Position numbers and translations under genes: made by a program
Shown: in pieces, positions 43,122 through 52,398 of the stretch
How the letters are laid out: each line of letters begins with the position of its first letter
Position numbering within the stretch: the first letter of the stretch is position 1
Origin: Chitinophaga pinensis
GTDB lineage: Bacteria > Bacteroidota > Bacteroidia > Flavobacteriales_D > Crocinitomicaceae
DNA: 64,000 nt
NCBI GenBank assembly: GCA_945863605.1
Contig: CAMAZP010000001.1
Span: 256,478-320,477, forward strand
Direction: 5' to 3'
Notes under the pieces: generated by a model
Told to the model about the DNA's origin: nothing
The model's database searches: none
The model's input: only the letters and a program-made list of their open reading frames with translations

Positions 43122-45782
43122 ATGAAAAACCTGAAAATTGTAATCACATTATTATTGTTAATCAGTTCAAAATTCTTGTTCTCACAGAATGTAACTTTAT
43201 GTTTAGGCCAAGATGCTACTGTTTGTCCTGGTCAAACAGTTACAATAAATGATTGTAATAGCGTCGGTGGAGGAGGTAGCGCAGGAAATGCTCAATATTC
43301 TGTTACAAACATACCTTACACTCCAGATCCATTTAATCAAGGAACACCAATCACTCTATCTGATGATGCTGTTTCTCCAGTTCAAAATATTGGGTTTTCA
43401 TTTTGTTTTTTCGGAAATACTTACACTCAATTTTACATCGGAAGTAATGGTTGGATTGGATTTTCAGCTGGTCAAAGCACTGCATTTACCTCAGCATCAA
43501 TCCCAAGTGGAGCTGCAAATGTTCCTAAAAACTGCATCATGGCTCCATGGCAAGATTGGCATCCAGGAACCGGTGGTAATGGTCCATATGTAAGATACCA
43601 AGTTCTAGGAACTGCTCCAAATAGACGACTAGTTGTTTCTTGGAATAATTGTCCTATGTTTTCTTGTACAACAACTTATGGAACATTTCAAATAGTACTT
43701 TTTGAATCAACAAATAACATTGAAACTAGAATGCAAAATAAACCTAATTGTACAGGTTGGGCTGGTGGAACTGCAGTTCATGGTTTGCATAATTTAGCTG
43801 GTAACGCAGCTGTTGTAGTTCCAGGCAGAAATTCAACACAATGGACAACAACAAATAACGCGTGGCGTTTTGTACCACAGGTTACATGGGGTAATACGTT
43901 AGGTCAAACTTTCCCATACAATGGTGGTGTTTTAAATGTAAATCCAGTTCCTCCAGGAACAACTGGATATTTTCTAAAATCAGGTTGCTCTGCAAGTGGA
44001 ACTGGAAATGCAATTTCAGATACTACTTGGATAACAGTTGCCAATCCATCAGCTAGCGTAAATGCTGTATCAGATTTTTGTACTCAAAGTTTAGGTTCAG
44101 TTACAGCTGTACCTGGAGCCGGTTCCATAGCTCCTTATACCTATTCTTGGTCACCTAATGGTGCTACAACAGCTACTGTTAGTAATCTTGGTGCAGGAAC
44201 CTATACTGTAAATATTGTAGACGGAAATGGGTGTACTGCTTCAGGAAGTGGAACTGTTGGAGATAGTCCAGTATTATTTAGCATAGCGTCAACACTTATT
44301 TCTTGTGGTGGTGGAAATGATGGGACTGCAACAGCAAGTGCAACACCAACAAGTCCATTAGTAACTTATCTGTGGAGTGATGGACAGACAACTCAAACAG
44401 CGATTGGATTAGTTGCTGGTACTTATACGTGTACAATTTCTGCAGGAGCAGGTTGCTCTGATATTTTATCGGTAAACGTAACTGAAATTCCTCCTCTACA
44501 AGCATCTATAACCAACCAAACAAATGTGACTTGTAATTCAGCTTTAAATGGTACCGCTACGGTATCAGCATCGTTTGGAACTTTACCTTATTCTTACACG
44601 TGGTCTGGTTCAGTTGGTGTAGCAAGCGCTGTAACAGATTTACCTGCTGGTCAAAATACAGTTACAGTAACCGATGCTAACGGATGTACAGTCAACTTAA
44701 ATTTCTCCTTAACTCAACCCAATGCTTTGTCAATTATTCAACATACTCCAGATACATTAATTTGTGCTAATTCAATTATTAGCTTGAGTGCTATGGGAAT
44801 CGGTGGTTCTTCAGCTTACACTTACACATGGACAGAAAACGGAATTCCAATCGGTACGGGTAATTCAATCATAGTAACTCCTGTAGGTACTGTAAATAAT
44901 TATTGCATTACATTATCTGAACAATGTGGTTCACCTGAAGATCAAGAGTGTTTTACAGTTACCAATCCAACCCAAATTTTTCCGACAGTTGTACCTGACA
45001 AACTAAAAGATTGTGAGCCTGGTAATTTTATTTTTACAAATACATCTAATTTACCAAGTGAAATTGCAACGACAAATTACACATTTTCAAATAGCTCAAG
45101 CTATACGATGAATGGTTCACAATTACTCAATGCTACTTTTCCAAATGTTGGTATTTATGATGTTACTATGACAGTGACTTCTGTTTACGGATGTGTTTAC
45201 GATACAATAATTAACTCAATAATTGAGGTCACCCCAGATCCAATTGCTAACTTTAATTTTTCAAACAACCCTACAACATGGTTTGAGACTACTGTTCAAA
45301 CCTTTGATAGCTCTATTGGTGATGTTGTAAATTGGCAGTGGATTTGTCAAGATGCTCAAAGCGTTAGTTCTAATGGCAATAGTGCTACTCTTATTTTTCC
45401 TGAAGGAATAGCAGGGGTTTATCCTGTCTCACTTGTAGTTACAACTCCAGAGGGATGTATTGACAGTACAACCATTGACCTTAGTATTATTCCTGATGTT
45501 ATTATGTATATTCCAAATTCATTTACTCCTGATGGAGATGAACATAATCAGACGTGGAAATTTTATATTGAAGGTATTGATTATTTAAATTTCAAAGTAG
45601 AAATTTTCAATCGATGGGGGCAATTAATTTGGGAATCAAATGATGCTAGAGCTGAATGGGATGGAACATATAATAATAATAAAATAGTAAAAGAAGGTAT
45701 TTATACTTGGAAAATTTCATATAAAGAATTAAATACAGATGGTAGAAAATTGCATACAGGATATATTAATGTATTGAGATAA
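43122..45782 (+). CDS. Secreted adhesin with nidogen-like head, SprB/PKD repeats and T9SS type B C-terminal domain
   Basis: The 886-residue protein has a signal peptide (MKNLKIVITLLLLISSKFLFSQ). Its N-terminal ~230-residue region, with FYIGSNGWIGFS, RRLVVSWNNCP and FQIVLFESTNNIE, resembles nidogen/lectin-type heads of Bacteroidota adhesins. About three SprB-like repeats follow (APYTYSW, GAGTYTV, ITNQTNVTC), then PKD-like segments. The last ~90 residues (PNSFTPDGD, FNRWGQLIW, WDGTYNNN) form the type B sorting domain. It should be exported by T9SS and attached or released at the surface. A terminator follows. Confidence 0.9.
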   Translation: MKNLKIVITLLLLISSKFLFSQNVTLCLGQDATVCPGQTVTINDCNSVGGGGSAGNAQYSVTNIPYTPDPFNQGTPITLSDDAVSPVQNIGFSFCFFGNTYTQFYIGSNGWIGFSAGQSTAFTSASIPSGAANVPKNCIMAPWQDWHPGTGGNGPYVRYQVLGTAPNRRLVVSWNNCPMFSCTTTYGTFQIVLFESTNNIETRMQNKPNCTGWAGGTAVHGLHNLAGNAAVVVPGRNSTQWTTTNNAWRFVPQVTWGNTLGQTFPYNGGVLNVNPVPPGTTGYFLKSGCSASGTGNAISDTTWITVANPSASVNAVSDFCTQSLGSVTAVPGAGSIAPYTYSWSPNGATTATVSNLGAGTYTVNIVDGNGCTASGSGTVGDSPVLFSIASTLISCGGGNDGTATASATPTSPLVTYLWSDGQTTQTAIGLVAGTYTCTISAGAGCSDILSVNVTEIPPLQASITNQTNVTCNSALNGTATVSASFGTLPYSYTWSGSVGVASAVTDLPAGQNTVTVTDANGCTVNLNFSLTQPNALSIIQHTPDTLICANSIISLSAMGIGGSSAYTYTWTENGIPIGTGNSIIVTPVGTVNNYCITLSEQCGSPEDQECFTVTNPTQIFPTVVPDKLKDCEPGNFIFTNTSNLPSEIATTNYTFSNSSSYTMNGSQLLNATFPNVGIYDVTMTVTSVYGCVYDTIINSIIEVTPDPIANFNFSNNPTTWFETTVQTFDSSIGDVVNWQWICQDAQSVSSNGNSATLIFPEGIAGVYPVSLVVTTPEGCIDSTTIDLSIIPDVIMYIPNSFTPDGDEHNQTWKFYIEGIDYLNFKVEIFNRWGQLIWESNDARAEWDGTYNNNKIVKEGIYTWKISYKELNTDGRKLHTGYINVLR

Positions 45783-45799
45783 GACATCTAAACTTTAAT

Positions 45800-45846
45800 A
45801 AACGCATCAAATATTCTAGCATGAATGTTGATGCGTTTCTTTTTTA
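45800..45846 (+). terminator. Terminator of the second adhesin gene
   Basis: AAACGCATCAA and TTGATGCGTTT form an 11-bp stem with a 17-base loop, followed by CTTTTTTT. It lies 17 bases after the stop. Confidence 0.85.
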
Positions 45847-45872
45847 TCTTAATTTTATAAAAATATTTAACT

Positions 45873-46616
45873 ATGAAATTGACGATTATATTTGTTCCAA
45901 TTCTACTATTATCTCTAGTTTCTTGTGATGTCTTGAACCAAGCAGCAGGAGCTTTAACAACCCCTTCCACAAGTGGTCAAACAACAATGCCTAAGCTAAC
46001 TAACGACGAAGTAATCTCTGGTTTGAGAGAAGCACTTTCGGTAGGCATTAAAAACTCCGTAAATCTCACATCGGTTACTGATGGTTTTTTGAAAAATGAT
46101 GCAATTCGTCTACCATTCCCTCCTGATGCCATTAAAGTTAAAGAAAAAGCGTTAGAATGGAACCTTAATGGTCAAGTTGAGAAATTCGAAACAACATTAA
46201 ATCGTGCTGCTGAGGAAGCTACAAAAGAGGCTTTGCCTATTTTTATAGATGCGATTAAAAATATGAGTGTTCAGGATGGTTTTGCGATTTTAAATGGTGG
46301 TGATGGTGCTGCTACGAAATTTTTAAAAGAACAAACTACATCAAAATTGATAACAGCATTTGCACCAAAAGTGAAAGAGGCAACTTCACGAGTAAAATTA
46401 ACTGAATATTGGAATCCAATAATCAATAAGTATAATGGGGCGATGACAATTTCGGGAGGACAAAAACTTAACCCAGACTTGGATGCCTATATAACAGAGT
46501 TAGCAATTAAAGGATTGTTTCAAATGGTTGAAAAAGAAGAGAATAAAATTCGTAAAGATCCTGCGGCTCGAGTAACAGATATTTTGACAAAAGTTTTTGG
46601 TAGTTTAACAAATTAA
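45873..46616 (+). CDS. DUF4197 lipoprotein
   Basis: The 247-residue protein has a lipoprotein signal ending SLVSC (Cys18) and a low-complexity linker. An all-helical DUF4197 domain follows, with LREALSVGIKNSVN, DAIRLPFPPDA, GFAILNGGDGAATKFLK and YITELAIKGLFQMV. The family is widespread in Gram-negative bacteria, with no assigned function. The next gene starts 1 base after its stop. Confidence 0.87.
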   Translation: MKLTIIFVPILLLSLVSCDVLNQAAGALTTPSTSGQTTMPKLTNDEVISGLREALSVGIKNSVNLTSVTDGFLKNDAIRLPFPPDAIKVKEKALEWNLNGQVEKFETTLNRAAEEATKEALPIFIDAIKNMSVQDGFAILNGGDGAATKFLKEQTTSKLITAFAPKVKEATSRVKLTEYWNPIINKYNGAMTISGGQKLNPDLDAYITELAIKGLFQMVEKEENKIRKDPAARVTDILTKVFGSLTN

Positions 46617-46617
46617 T

Positions 46618-47487
46618 ATGCTAAAACATTTTCCAGCAACTGATTTAGTTTTAAATAATAAAAAACAAGTTTATCATTTAGGACTTTCACCTAAAAACCT
46701 AGCAACAAAAGTAATTGTAGTTGGTGATCAAGATAGGGTAGGCTTGATTTCTAAGTTCTTTGATTCGATTGAACATCAATCACAGCACCGTGAATTTACT
46801 TGCCACACAGGTATTTATCAAGGTAAAAGAATTTCTGTTTTATCAACAGGAATTGGAACAGACAACATTGATATTGTAGTGAATGAACTAGATGCTTTGG
46901 TAAATATTGATTTAGATAATCGAATTGAAAAAGAGTCTAAAACAGAACTCGAAATTATTCGAATTGGTACTTGCGGTATAGTACAATCTCATATTCCGAT
47001 TCATTCTTACATCTTATCCTCTCACGCTTTAGGTTTAGATAACATTGCTCATTTCTATGAAATCCCATTTGACCAAAAAGAATTATTGTTAGGAGAAAAG
47101 ATTCAAAACCATATTGGTTTACCTTCCAAAATAATTCCTTATTTGATTTCAGCGGATTCAGAACTAACGAATCGTTTAGCTTCAGAATCAACACATCAAG
47201 GGATTACGATTACAAGTTCTGGATTTTATGGACCACAAGGACGAAATTTAAGAATACCAACCTATGCTTCTGAAATTCATAATCTTTTAAGCTCATTTGA
47301 AGGCGACGGACTTAAAATTTTAAATTTTGAAATGGAAAGTTCTGCATTGTTTGCTTTAGGTAAAGCTTTAGGACATAAATGCACTACAATATGTTTGGGA
47401 GTTGCAAATAGACCTAATTACGAATTTTCGAAAGGATATAACAAAGAAATGAATGGATTAATTGAATACGTTTTAGATCGAATCTAA
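46618..47487 (+). CDS. Nucleoside phosphorylase (PNP/UDP family)
   Basis: The 289-residue protein has the phosphorylase-1 fold: KVIVVGDQDRV at the N terminus, STGIGTDNIDIVVNEL for phosphate, IRIGTCG for the base site and LNFEMESSALFALG for ribose. This resembles uridine phosphorylase-like salvage enzymes. The exact nucleoside cannot be fixed from sequence. It directly follows the DUF4197 gene and converges with the TlpA-like gene. Confidence 0.87.
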   Translation: MLKHFPATDLVLNNKKQVYHLGLSPKNLATKVIVVGDQDRVGLISKFFDSIEHQSQHREFTCHTGIYQGKRISVLSTGIGTDNIDIVVNELDALVNIDLDNRIEKESKTELEIIRIGTCGIVQSHIPIHSYILSSHALGLDNIAHFYEIPFDQKELLLGEKIQNHIGLPSKIIPYLISADSELTNRLASESTHQGITITSSGFYGPQGRNLRIPTYASEIHNLLSSFEGDGLKILNFEMESSALFALGKALGHKCTTICLGVANRPNYEFSKGYNKEMNGLIEYVLDRI

Positions 47488-47488
47488 T

Positions 47489-48007
47489 TTATTTTATTTG
47501 CTTTTCAATTGCCAAATGTAAATTCACACCTCTTAATTGTCCACCTTGTGCAACAATTTTTCCTTCCCCATCGATAAGAAATCCAGAAGGAATAGAGGAA
47601 ACATTATAGGCTGCAGAAGCTTTTCCTTCTTTGTCCCAACCATGATATTTCCAAATCAATTTGTCAGTTTTAATTGCTTCCTTCCAAGCTTTTTCATCAC
47701 GATCTAATGAAACACTATAAACTTCAAATCCTTTTGCGTTTTTGAATTTTGTGTTCTTATATTTCAAATAAGCTTCAACAACATTTGGATTTTCTTTCCT
47801 ACAAGGTCCACACCATGACGCCCAAAAGTCTATCAATACTAGTTTTCCGCGAAGTTTTGATAGTTTCACAACTTTACCACTAGGTGAAATTAATTCGATT
47901 TCTGGAGCAGTGTCAACTTTTAGTTCTGTTCTGGGATTCCGCATGCAAACTGAAATGCAACCTAGAATAATAATTATACTGAGCGTTATAAAAAATTGCT
48001 TTTTCAT
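47489..48007 (-). CDS. TlpA-like thioredoxin-fold protein
   Basis: The 172-residue protein has an N-terminal hydrophobic segment with ILGC, which may be a lipobox or a membrane anchor. The periplasmic thioredoxin domain has the active site WASWCGPCRKEN and the cis-Pro region VSSIPSGFLIDG. It is probably a thiol-disulfide reductase of the cell envelope. Its ATG shares one base with the murA stop, so the two are coupled. Confidence 0.88.
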   Translation of the reverse strand: MKKQFFITLSIIIILGCISVCMRNPRTELKVDTAPEIELISPSGKVVKLSKLRGKLVLIDFWASWCGPCRKENPNVVEAYLKYKNTKFKNAKGFEVYSVSLDRDEKAWKEAIKTDKLIWKYHGWDKEGKASAAYNVSSIPSGFLIDGEGKIVAQGGQLRGVNLHLAIEKQIK

Positions 48008-49314
48008 TATCCGATTCTTCTAATATCAGCGCCAATATTTCGTAATCTCATTTCAATGTCTTGGTAACCACGGTCGATTTGTTCGATGTTTTCAATTACG
48101 CTTTTGCCTGTTGCAGAAAGTGCTGCTATCAATAAGGATACTCCTGCACGAATATCTGGAGAAGTCATTGTAATCCCTTTTAAACTGTGCTCACGATTTA
48201 ATCCGATTACAGTTGCCCTATGTGGATCACATAAAATGATTTGAGCCCCCATATCAATTAGTTTATCGACAAAAAACAATCTAGATTCAAACATTTTTTG
48301 ATGAATTAAAACAGAACCTTTCGCTTGTGTTGCCACCACTAAAATAATAGAAAGTAAATCTGGAGTAAAGCCAGGCCAAGGTGCATCGTAAATCGTTAAA
48401 ATCGACCCGTCAATAAATGTGTCAATTTCGTATTTTTCTTGTGATGGAATATAGATATCGTCTCCTCTTCTTTCTAGTTTTATTCCTAATCTTCTGAAAA
48501 CATTTGGAATAATTCCAAGGTTCTCCCAGCTTACATCCTTGATTGTTATTTCAGATTGAGTCATAGCCGCCAAACCTATAAAGCTTCCAATTTCAATCAT
48601 ATCTGGAAGAATACGATGAAAACAACCTTTCAATTCTTTAACACCTTCAATGATTAATAAATTTGAGCTAATTCCGGAGATTTTTGCCCCCATAGAATTT
48701 AACATTTTACATAACTGTTGAATATATGGTTCACAAGCTGCATTGTAAAAAGTTGTAGTTCCTTCTGCCATAACAGCTGCCATTAAAACATTAGCAGTAC
48801 CAGTTACAGAAGCTTCATCCAAGTGAATGTAGGCTCCTTTTAAATGTTCAGCTTCGACGGAATAAAAGTGTTCACCAGCATCATAATTGAATTTAGCACC
48901 TAATAAAGCAAAACCTTCAAAGTGAGTGTCTAATCGGCGTCTTCCAATTTTATCTCCTCCAGGTTTAGGAATAAAACCTTTTCCGAAACGTGCCAAAAGC
49001 GGTCCAACAATCATAATAGAACCACGTAGAGCAGAAGCTCTTTTTTTGAAGTCTTCTGTTTCTAAATATGATAAGTCAATTTCTTTTGCTTGAAAAATAT
49101 AAGTACCCTTTTCTACCTTTTCAATTTTAACTCCCATCGTTTGAAGTAAAGCCATCAATTTATTTACATCGACAATGTCAGGGATATTAGAAATCGTCAC
49201 TTTTTCTTCGGTTAAAAGAGGGGCACATAAAACTTGAAGTGCTTCGTTTTTTGCACCTTGAGGATATAATTCCCCTTTTAAAGGTTTTCCACCATAAATT
49301 TCAAATGAAGCCAT
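48007..49314 (-). CDS. murA: UDP-N-acetylglucosamine 1-carboxyvinyltransferase (Asp-type active site)
   Basis: The first committed step of peptidoglycan synthesis, transferring enolpyruvate from PEP to UDP-GlcNAc. I start it at the ATG at 49314 (MASFEIYGG, 435 residues); the ORF-track extension is a frame overlap with the DUF4290 gene. Lys22 (GAKNEAL) is present. The active-site loop reads KPGGDKIG, so the Cys115-equivalent is Asp121. A Cys-to-Asp change at this position prevents covalent attack by fosfomycin in other bacteria. It follows DUF4290 by 1 base. Confidence 0.95.
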   Translation of the reverse strand: MASFEIYGGKPLKGELYPQGAKNEALQVLCAPLLTEEKVTISNIPDIVDVNKLMALLQTMGVKIEKVEKGTYIFQAKEIDLSYLETEDFKKRASALRGSIMIVGPLLARFGKGFIPKPGGDKIGRRRLDTHFEGFALLGAKFNYDAGEHFYSVEAEHLKGAYIHLDEASVTGTANVLMAAVMAEGTTTFYNAACEPYIQQLCKMLNSMGAKISGISSNLLIIEGVKELKGCFHRILPDMIEIGSFIGLAAMTQSEITIKDVSWENLGIIPNVFRRLGIKLERRGDDIYIPSQEKYEIDTFIDGSILTIYDAPWPGFTPDLLSIILVVATQAKGSVLIHQKMFESRLFFVDKLIDMGAQIILCDPHRATVIGLNREHSLKGITMTSPDIRAGVSLLIAALSATGKSVIENIEQIDRGYQDIEMRLRNIGADIRRIG

Positions 49315-49315
49315 A

Positions 49316-49969
49316 TTATTGCTTTTTGAATTTTTGTTTTTGATTTTGGTTTTGTTTCTGTTTGAAATTCGATTTTTTACCAAATTTCTTATTGTTATTT
49401 TGTCCAATTCCCATCGAACGTAGAATTGTATTAGTATTTACTAATTCATCTGGTTTTTCAAGAATTAGCTCACCGTCTGACAATTCTTTTAAATGGCCTG
49501 CAATAACATTATTTTCAACAGCATCATTGTTGTGAGAAAGATATTGCTTTTTCATAAAATTTGCCATTGACGTTTTCAGATATTCTTTTTCGTTTGGATC
49601 TTCTGTTGACTTAGCAGTTTCAAGGATTTTTGGAGTGTATTTTCCGTAATGCCCGTATTTGATATTACTTTTTGGATATTCCATCCATTCTGGTTTTTCA
49701 TTTAAAACTTCTGGTTTCGGAATTTCGTAAGGTGTGTCAACATCTAAATCGAAATTAGCCATTACGAATAAATGCGTCCAAAGTTTATGTCTGTAATCAT
49801 CAACATCACGTAAATGTGGATTTAATTGTCCCATTACTTCAATGATTGCTTGTACTGCTCTGTTTCTCTCAGATCGATCAGCCAGTTCTTTAGCATGTGC
49901 AATCATGTTTTGCACATTTCTGCCATACTCTGGAAGAATCAGGTGATTTCTAGTAGTGTTGTATTCCAT
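49316..49969 (-). CDS. DUF4290 protein
   Basis: The 217-residue cytosolic protein has a conserved N-terminal ~180 residues (MEYNTTRNHLILPEYGRN, HLRDVDDYRHKLWTHLF, MANFMKKQYL) and a very basic Lys/Gln/Asn tail (KQKQNQNQKQK). DUF4290 is restricted to Bacteroidota, and I recall it commonly beside murA, as here. The function is unknown. The tail may bind nucleic acid, but that is only a guess from composition. Confidence 0.85.
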   Translation of the reverse strand: MEYNTTRNHLILPEYGRNVQNMIAHAKELADRSERNRAVQAIIEVMGQLNPHLRDVDDYRHKLWTHLFVMANFDLDVDTPYEIPKPEVLNEKPEWMEYPKSNIKYGHYGKYTPKILETAKSTEDPNEKEYLKTSMANFMKKQYLSHNNDAVENNVIAGHLKELSDGELILEKPDELVNTNTILRSMGIGQNNNKKFGKKSNFKQKQNQNQKQKFKKQ

Positions 49970-49970
49970 T

Positions 49971-52208
49971 TTAGTTTTCTAAATGTTTTGCTAACGCATT
50001 ATCATAAATTTCTTTTGCTTCTGATATAAAACCATAAGGTAATTCATCAACTTGCAGTTTTCCTTTGGTGACATGCCCTAGTAAGGTTAAATTTACTCCT
50101 GTTTCCACCATATATTCTAAGAATTCTTCTTCTTTTTCCTCTGTAACTGTAACTAATACCCTACCTTGACCTTCACCGAATAAAAATGCATCTTCGCGTA
50201 CTTCAGAGTCAGTTACAATATCAAATCCCAATTCTCTTGGCATTGACATTTCAACCAAAGTTACATATAATCCACCGTCGGCAACATCATGAACAGCATT
50301 TACTAAGTTATGTTCAATCAAACCTTTAACGGCATTTTGCATTTCATATTCTTTTTGCAAATCAAAATAAGGTGCTGGCGATGCTTTTATTCCGTGGTAA
50401 GTTGCTAAATATTCAGAGGATGCAATATCTTCAATATAATCTCCAATTAAGAAAATCAAGTCACCTTTTTGTTTAAAGTCTAAGGTCATTACTTTATCCT
50501 TGTTAGGTACAATTCCAATCATACCAATCGTTGGAGTAGGGAACACTGGAACTTCAACTCCGTTCATAGAAGTTTGATTGTAGAAAGAAACATTTCCACC
50601 AGTCACTGGCGTTTCAAATTTCAAACAAGCTGCTGACATTCCTTTTATTGCCCCAACGAATTGCCAATAAGATTCTGGATTGTATGGATTTCCAAAATTT
50701 AAACAGTTTGTAATTGCGCTTGGAATTCCTCCAGCACAGACTATATTTCTTGCCGCTTCAGAAACAGCAATCATTGTTCCAACTTCTGGATCAGCATTGA
50801 CATATCTAGAATTACAATCAACAGTCATTGCTAGCGCTTTATTTGTCCCTTTTATATTTACAACTCCTGCATCTGAAGGGCGATTCGTTGTCATATTTTT
50901 TGTTCCAACCATTGAATCATATTGCTCATACACCCAACGTTTTGATGCAATGTTTGGAAACCCTAACAACTTAAATCCAACTTCTTTTAAATTCTCAGGC
51001 ATTTTAACAGAATCAATTGAGAACTTCTTAAATTCTTGGTAATAAGCTGGTTCTTTGTATTCTCGTTTATATTGTGGTGCACCACCTCCAAGAACTAACG
51101 ACTGACAAGGCAAATCTCCAACCATTTCGCCATTCATAAAATAACGTACGCGATCAGAATCAGTCACTACACCGATTTCCGCAGCGTGTAAATCCCATTT
51201 GTCAAAAATATCTTTCACTAAAGATTCTTTTCCTTTTTCAACAACGACCAACATTCTTTCTTGTGATTCGGAAAGTAAAATCTCGTAAGGTAACATATTG
51301 TCTTGTCGTGTTGGAACTTTGTCTAAATGAATATCCATTCCTACATTTCCAGCTGCGCTCATTTCATTTGTAGAACAAGTAATTCCGGCCGCTCCCATAT
51401 CTTGCATACCACGAATACAATCCGTTCCTGCCAATTCCATAGTTGCTTCTAAAAGCAATTTCTCCATAAACGGATCTCCAACTTGAACTGAAGGTAAGTC
51501 ATTTACCGAATCTTCAGTAATATCTTTAGACGCGAAGGCAGCTCCTGCGATTCCGTCTTTACCAGTTGCAGAACCTACTATAAATACTGGATTACCTGGA
51601 CCTTTTGCTGTTGCAGAAATCATTTTTTTGGTATCAATAATTCCGGCAGAAAAAGCATTTACTAACGGATTCGTGTTGTAAGAATCATCAAAAAACACCT
51701 CACCGCCAACTATTGGAATACCAAAAGCGTTTCCATAATCGCCAATTCCTTTTGTAACACCTTTCACAAGCCATTTTGTACGAGCTAAATCAATGTTTCC
51801 AAAACGCAATGAATTCAGCTGAGCTATAGGACGTGCACCCATTGTGAAAATGTCGCGATTGATACCTCCAACTCCAGTCGCAGCACCTTGATAAGGTTCT
51901 AAAGCACTAGGATGATTGTGCGATTCAATTTTGAAAACACAACCCAAACCGTCCCCAATATCAACTAGTCCAGCATTTTCTTCACCTGCTTTAACCAACA
52001 TGTGAGGACCCTCTTTAGGTAAAGTTTTTAACCATAAAATAGAATTTTTGTAAGAACAATGTTCCGACCACATTACTGAATAAACAGCTGTTTCCGTAAA
52101 ATTTGGGGTTCTACCTAAAATTTCTTTAATCATTTCAAACTCGTCTGCTCTTAGTCCTAAATCAATTGCCTGCTCGAGTGTTGCTTCTTTTTGAAGTGTG
52201 CTTTCCAT
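49971..52208 (-). CDS. purL: Phosphoribosylformylglycinamidine synthase subunit PurL
   Basis: Converts FGAR to FGAM in purine synthesis using ammonia delivered by PurQ, with PurS as linker. Started at the ATG at 52208 the protein is 745 residues, the short PurL type. The ORF-track start lies upstream of the -7 box. It has [37 protein letters not shown] and [10 protein letters not shown]. purQ and purS are not in this window. It heads purL-DUF4290-murA-tlpA. Confidence 0.95.
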   Translation of the reverse strand: MESTLQKEATLEQAIDLGLRADEFEMIKEILGRTPNFTETAVYSVMWSEHCSYKNSILWLKTLPKEGPHMLVKAGEENAGLVDIGDGLGCVFKIESHNHPSALEPYQGAATGVGGINRDIFTMGARPIAQLNSLRFGNIDLARTKWLVKGVTKGIGDYGNAFGIPIVGGEVFFDDSYNTNPLVNAFSAGIIDTKKMISATAKGPGNPVFIVGSATGKDGIAGAAFASKDITEDSVNDLPSVQVGDPFMEKLLLEATMELAGTDCIRGMQDMGAAGITCSTNEMSAAGNVGMDIHLDKVPTRQDNMLPYEILLSESQERMLVVVEKGKESLVKDIFDKWDLHAAEIGVVTDSDRVRYFMNGEMVGDLPCQSLVLGGGAPQYKREYKEPAYYQEFKKFSIDSVKMPENLKEVGFKLLGFPNIASKRWVYEQYDSMVGTKNMTTNRPSDAGVVNIKGTNKALAMTVDCNSRYVNADPEVGTMIAVSEAARNIVCAGGIPSAITNCLNFGNPYNPESYWQFVGAIKGMSAACLKFETPVTGGNVSFYNQTSMNGVEVPVFPTPTIGMIGIVPNKDKVMTLDFKQKGDLIFLIGDYIEDIASSEYLATYHGIKASPAPYFDLQKEYEMQNAVKGLIEHNLVNAVHDVADGGLYVTLVEMSMPRELGFDIVTDSEVREDAFLFGEGQGRVLVTVTEEKEEEFLEYMVETGVNLTLLGHVTKGKLQVDELPYGFISEAKEIYDNALAKHLEN

Positions 52209-52225
52209 TCTAAAATTTTTCAAAG

Positions 52226-52233
52226 CAAAAGTA
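52226..52233 (-). promoter_or_regulatory. -7 box of purL
   Basis: On the minus strand TACTTTTG matches TAnnTTTG and ends 17 bases before the ATG at 52208. No purine-responsive element is evident. Confidence 0.45.
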
Positions 52234-52372
52234 AGCATTAATTAAAGAAATGAATAACCATGTAATTGCTATTTACACTAATTTTTTAACATTGAATGAT
52301 TGAAAAAATAGCGTGTTTTTAAGGAAAAAAATCTTGTTTTAGTTGAGGTTTATATTGCGCTATTTTTTTCAT

Positions 52373-52380
52373 TAATTTTG
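52373..52380 (+). promoter_or_regulatory. -7 box of lpdA
   Basis: TAATTTTG matches TAnnTTTG and ends 18 bases before the ATG at 52399. It overlaps the ORF-track TTG start, which argues against that start. Confidence 0.45.
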
Positions 52381-52398
52381 TATCATAAAATTAAAATT

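Noticed and set aside
45788-45970. 60-residue reverse ORF over the terminator and DUF4197 start
   Set aside because: It spans a clear hairpin terminator and lacks any domain.
49315-49407. Extended MurA N terminus (31 extra residues)
   Set aside because: The extension is Lys/Asn/Arg-rich, overlaps the DUF4290 tail in another frame, and is not part of any MurA; the start at MASFEIYGG fits.
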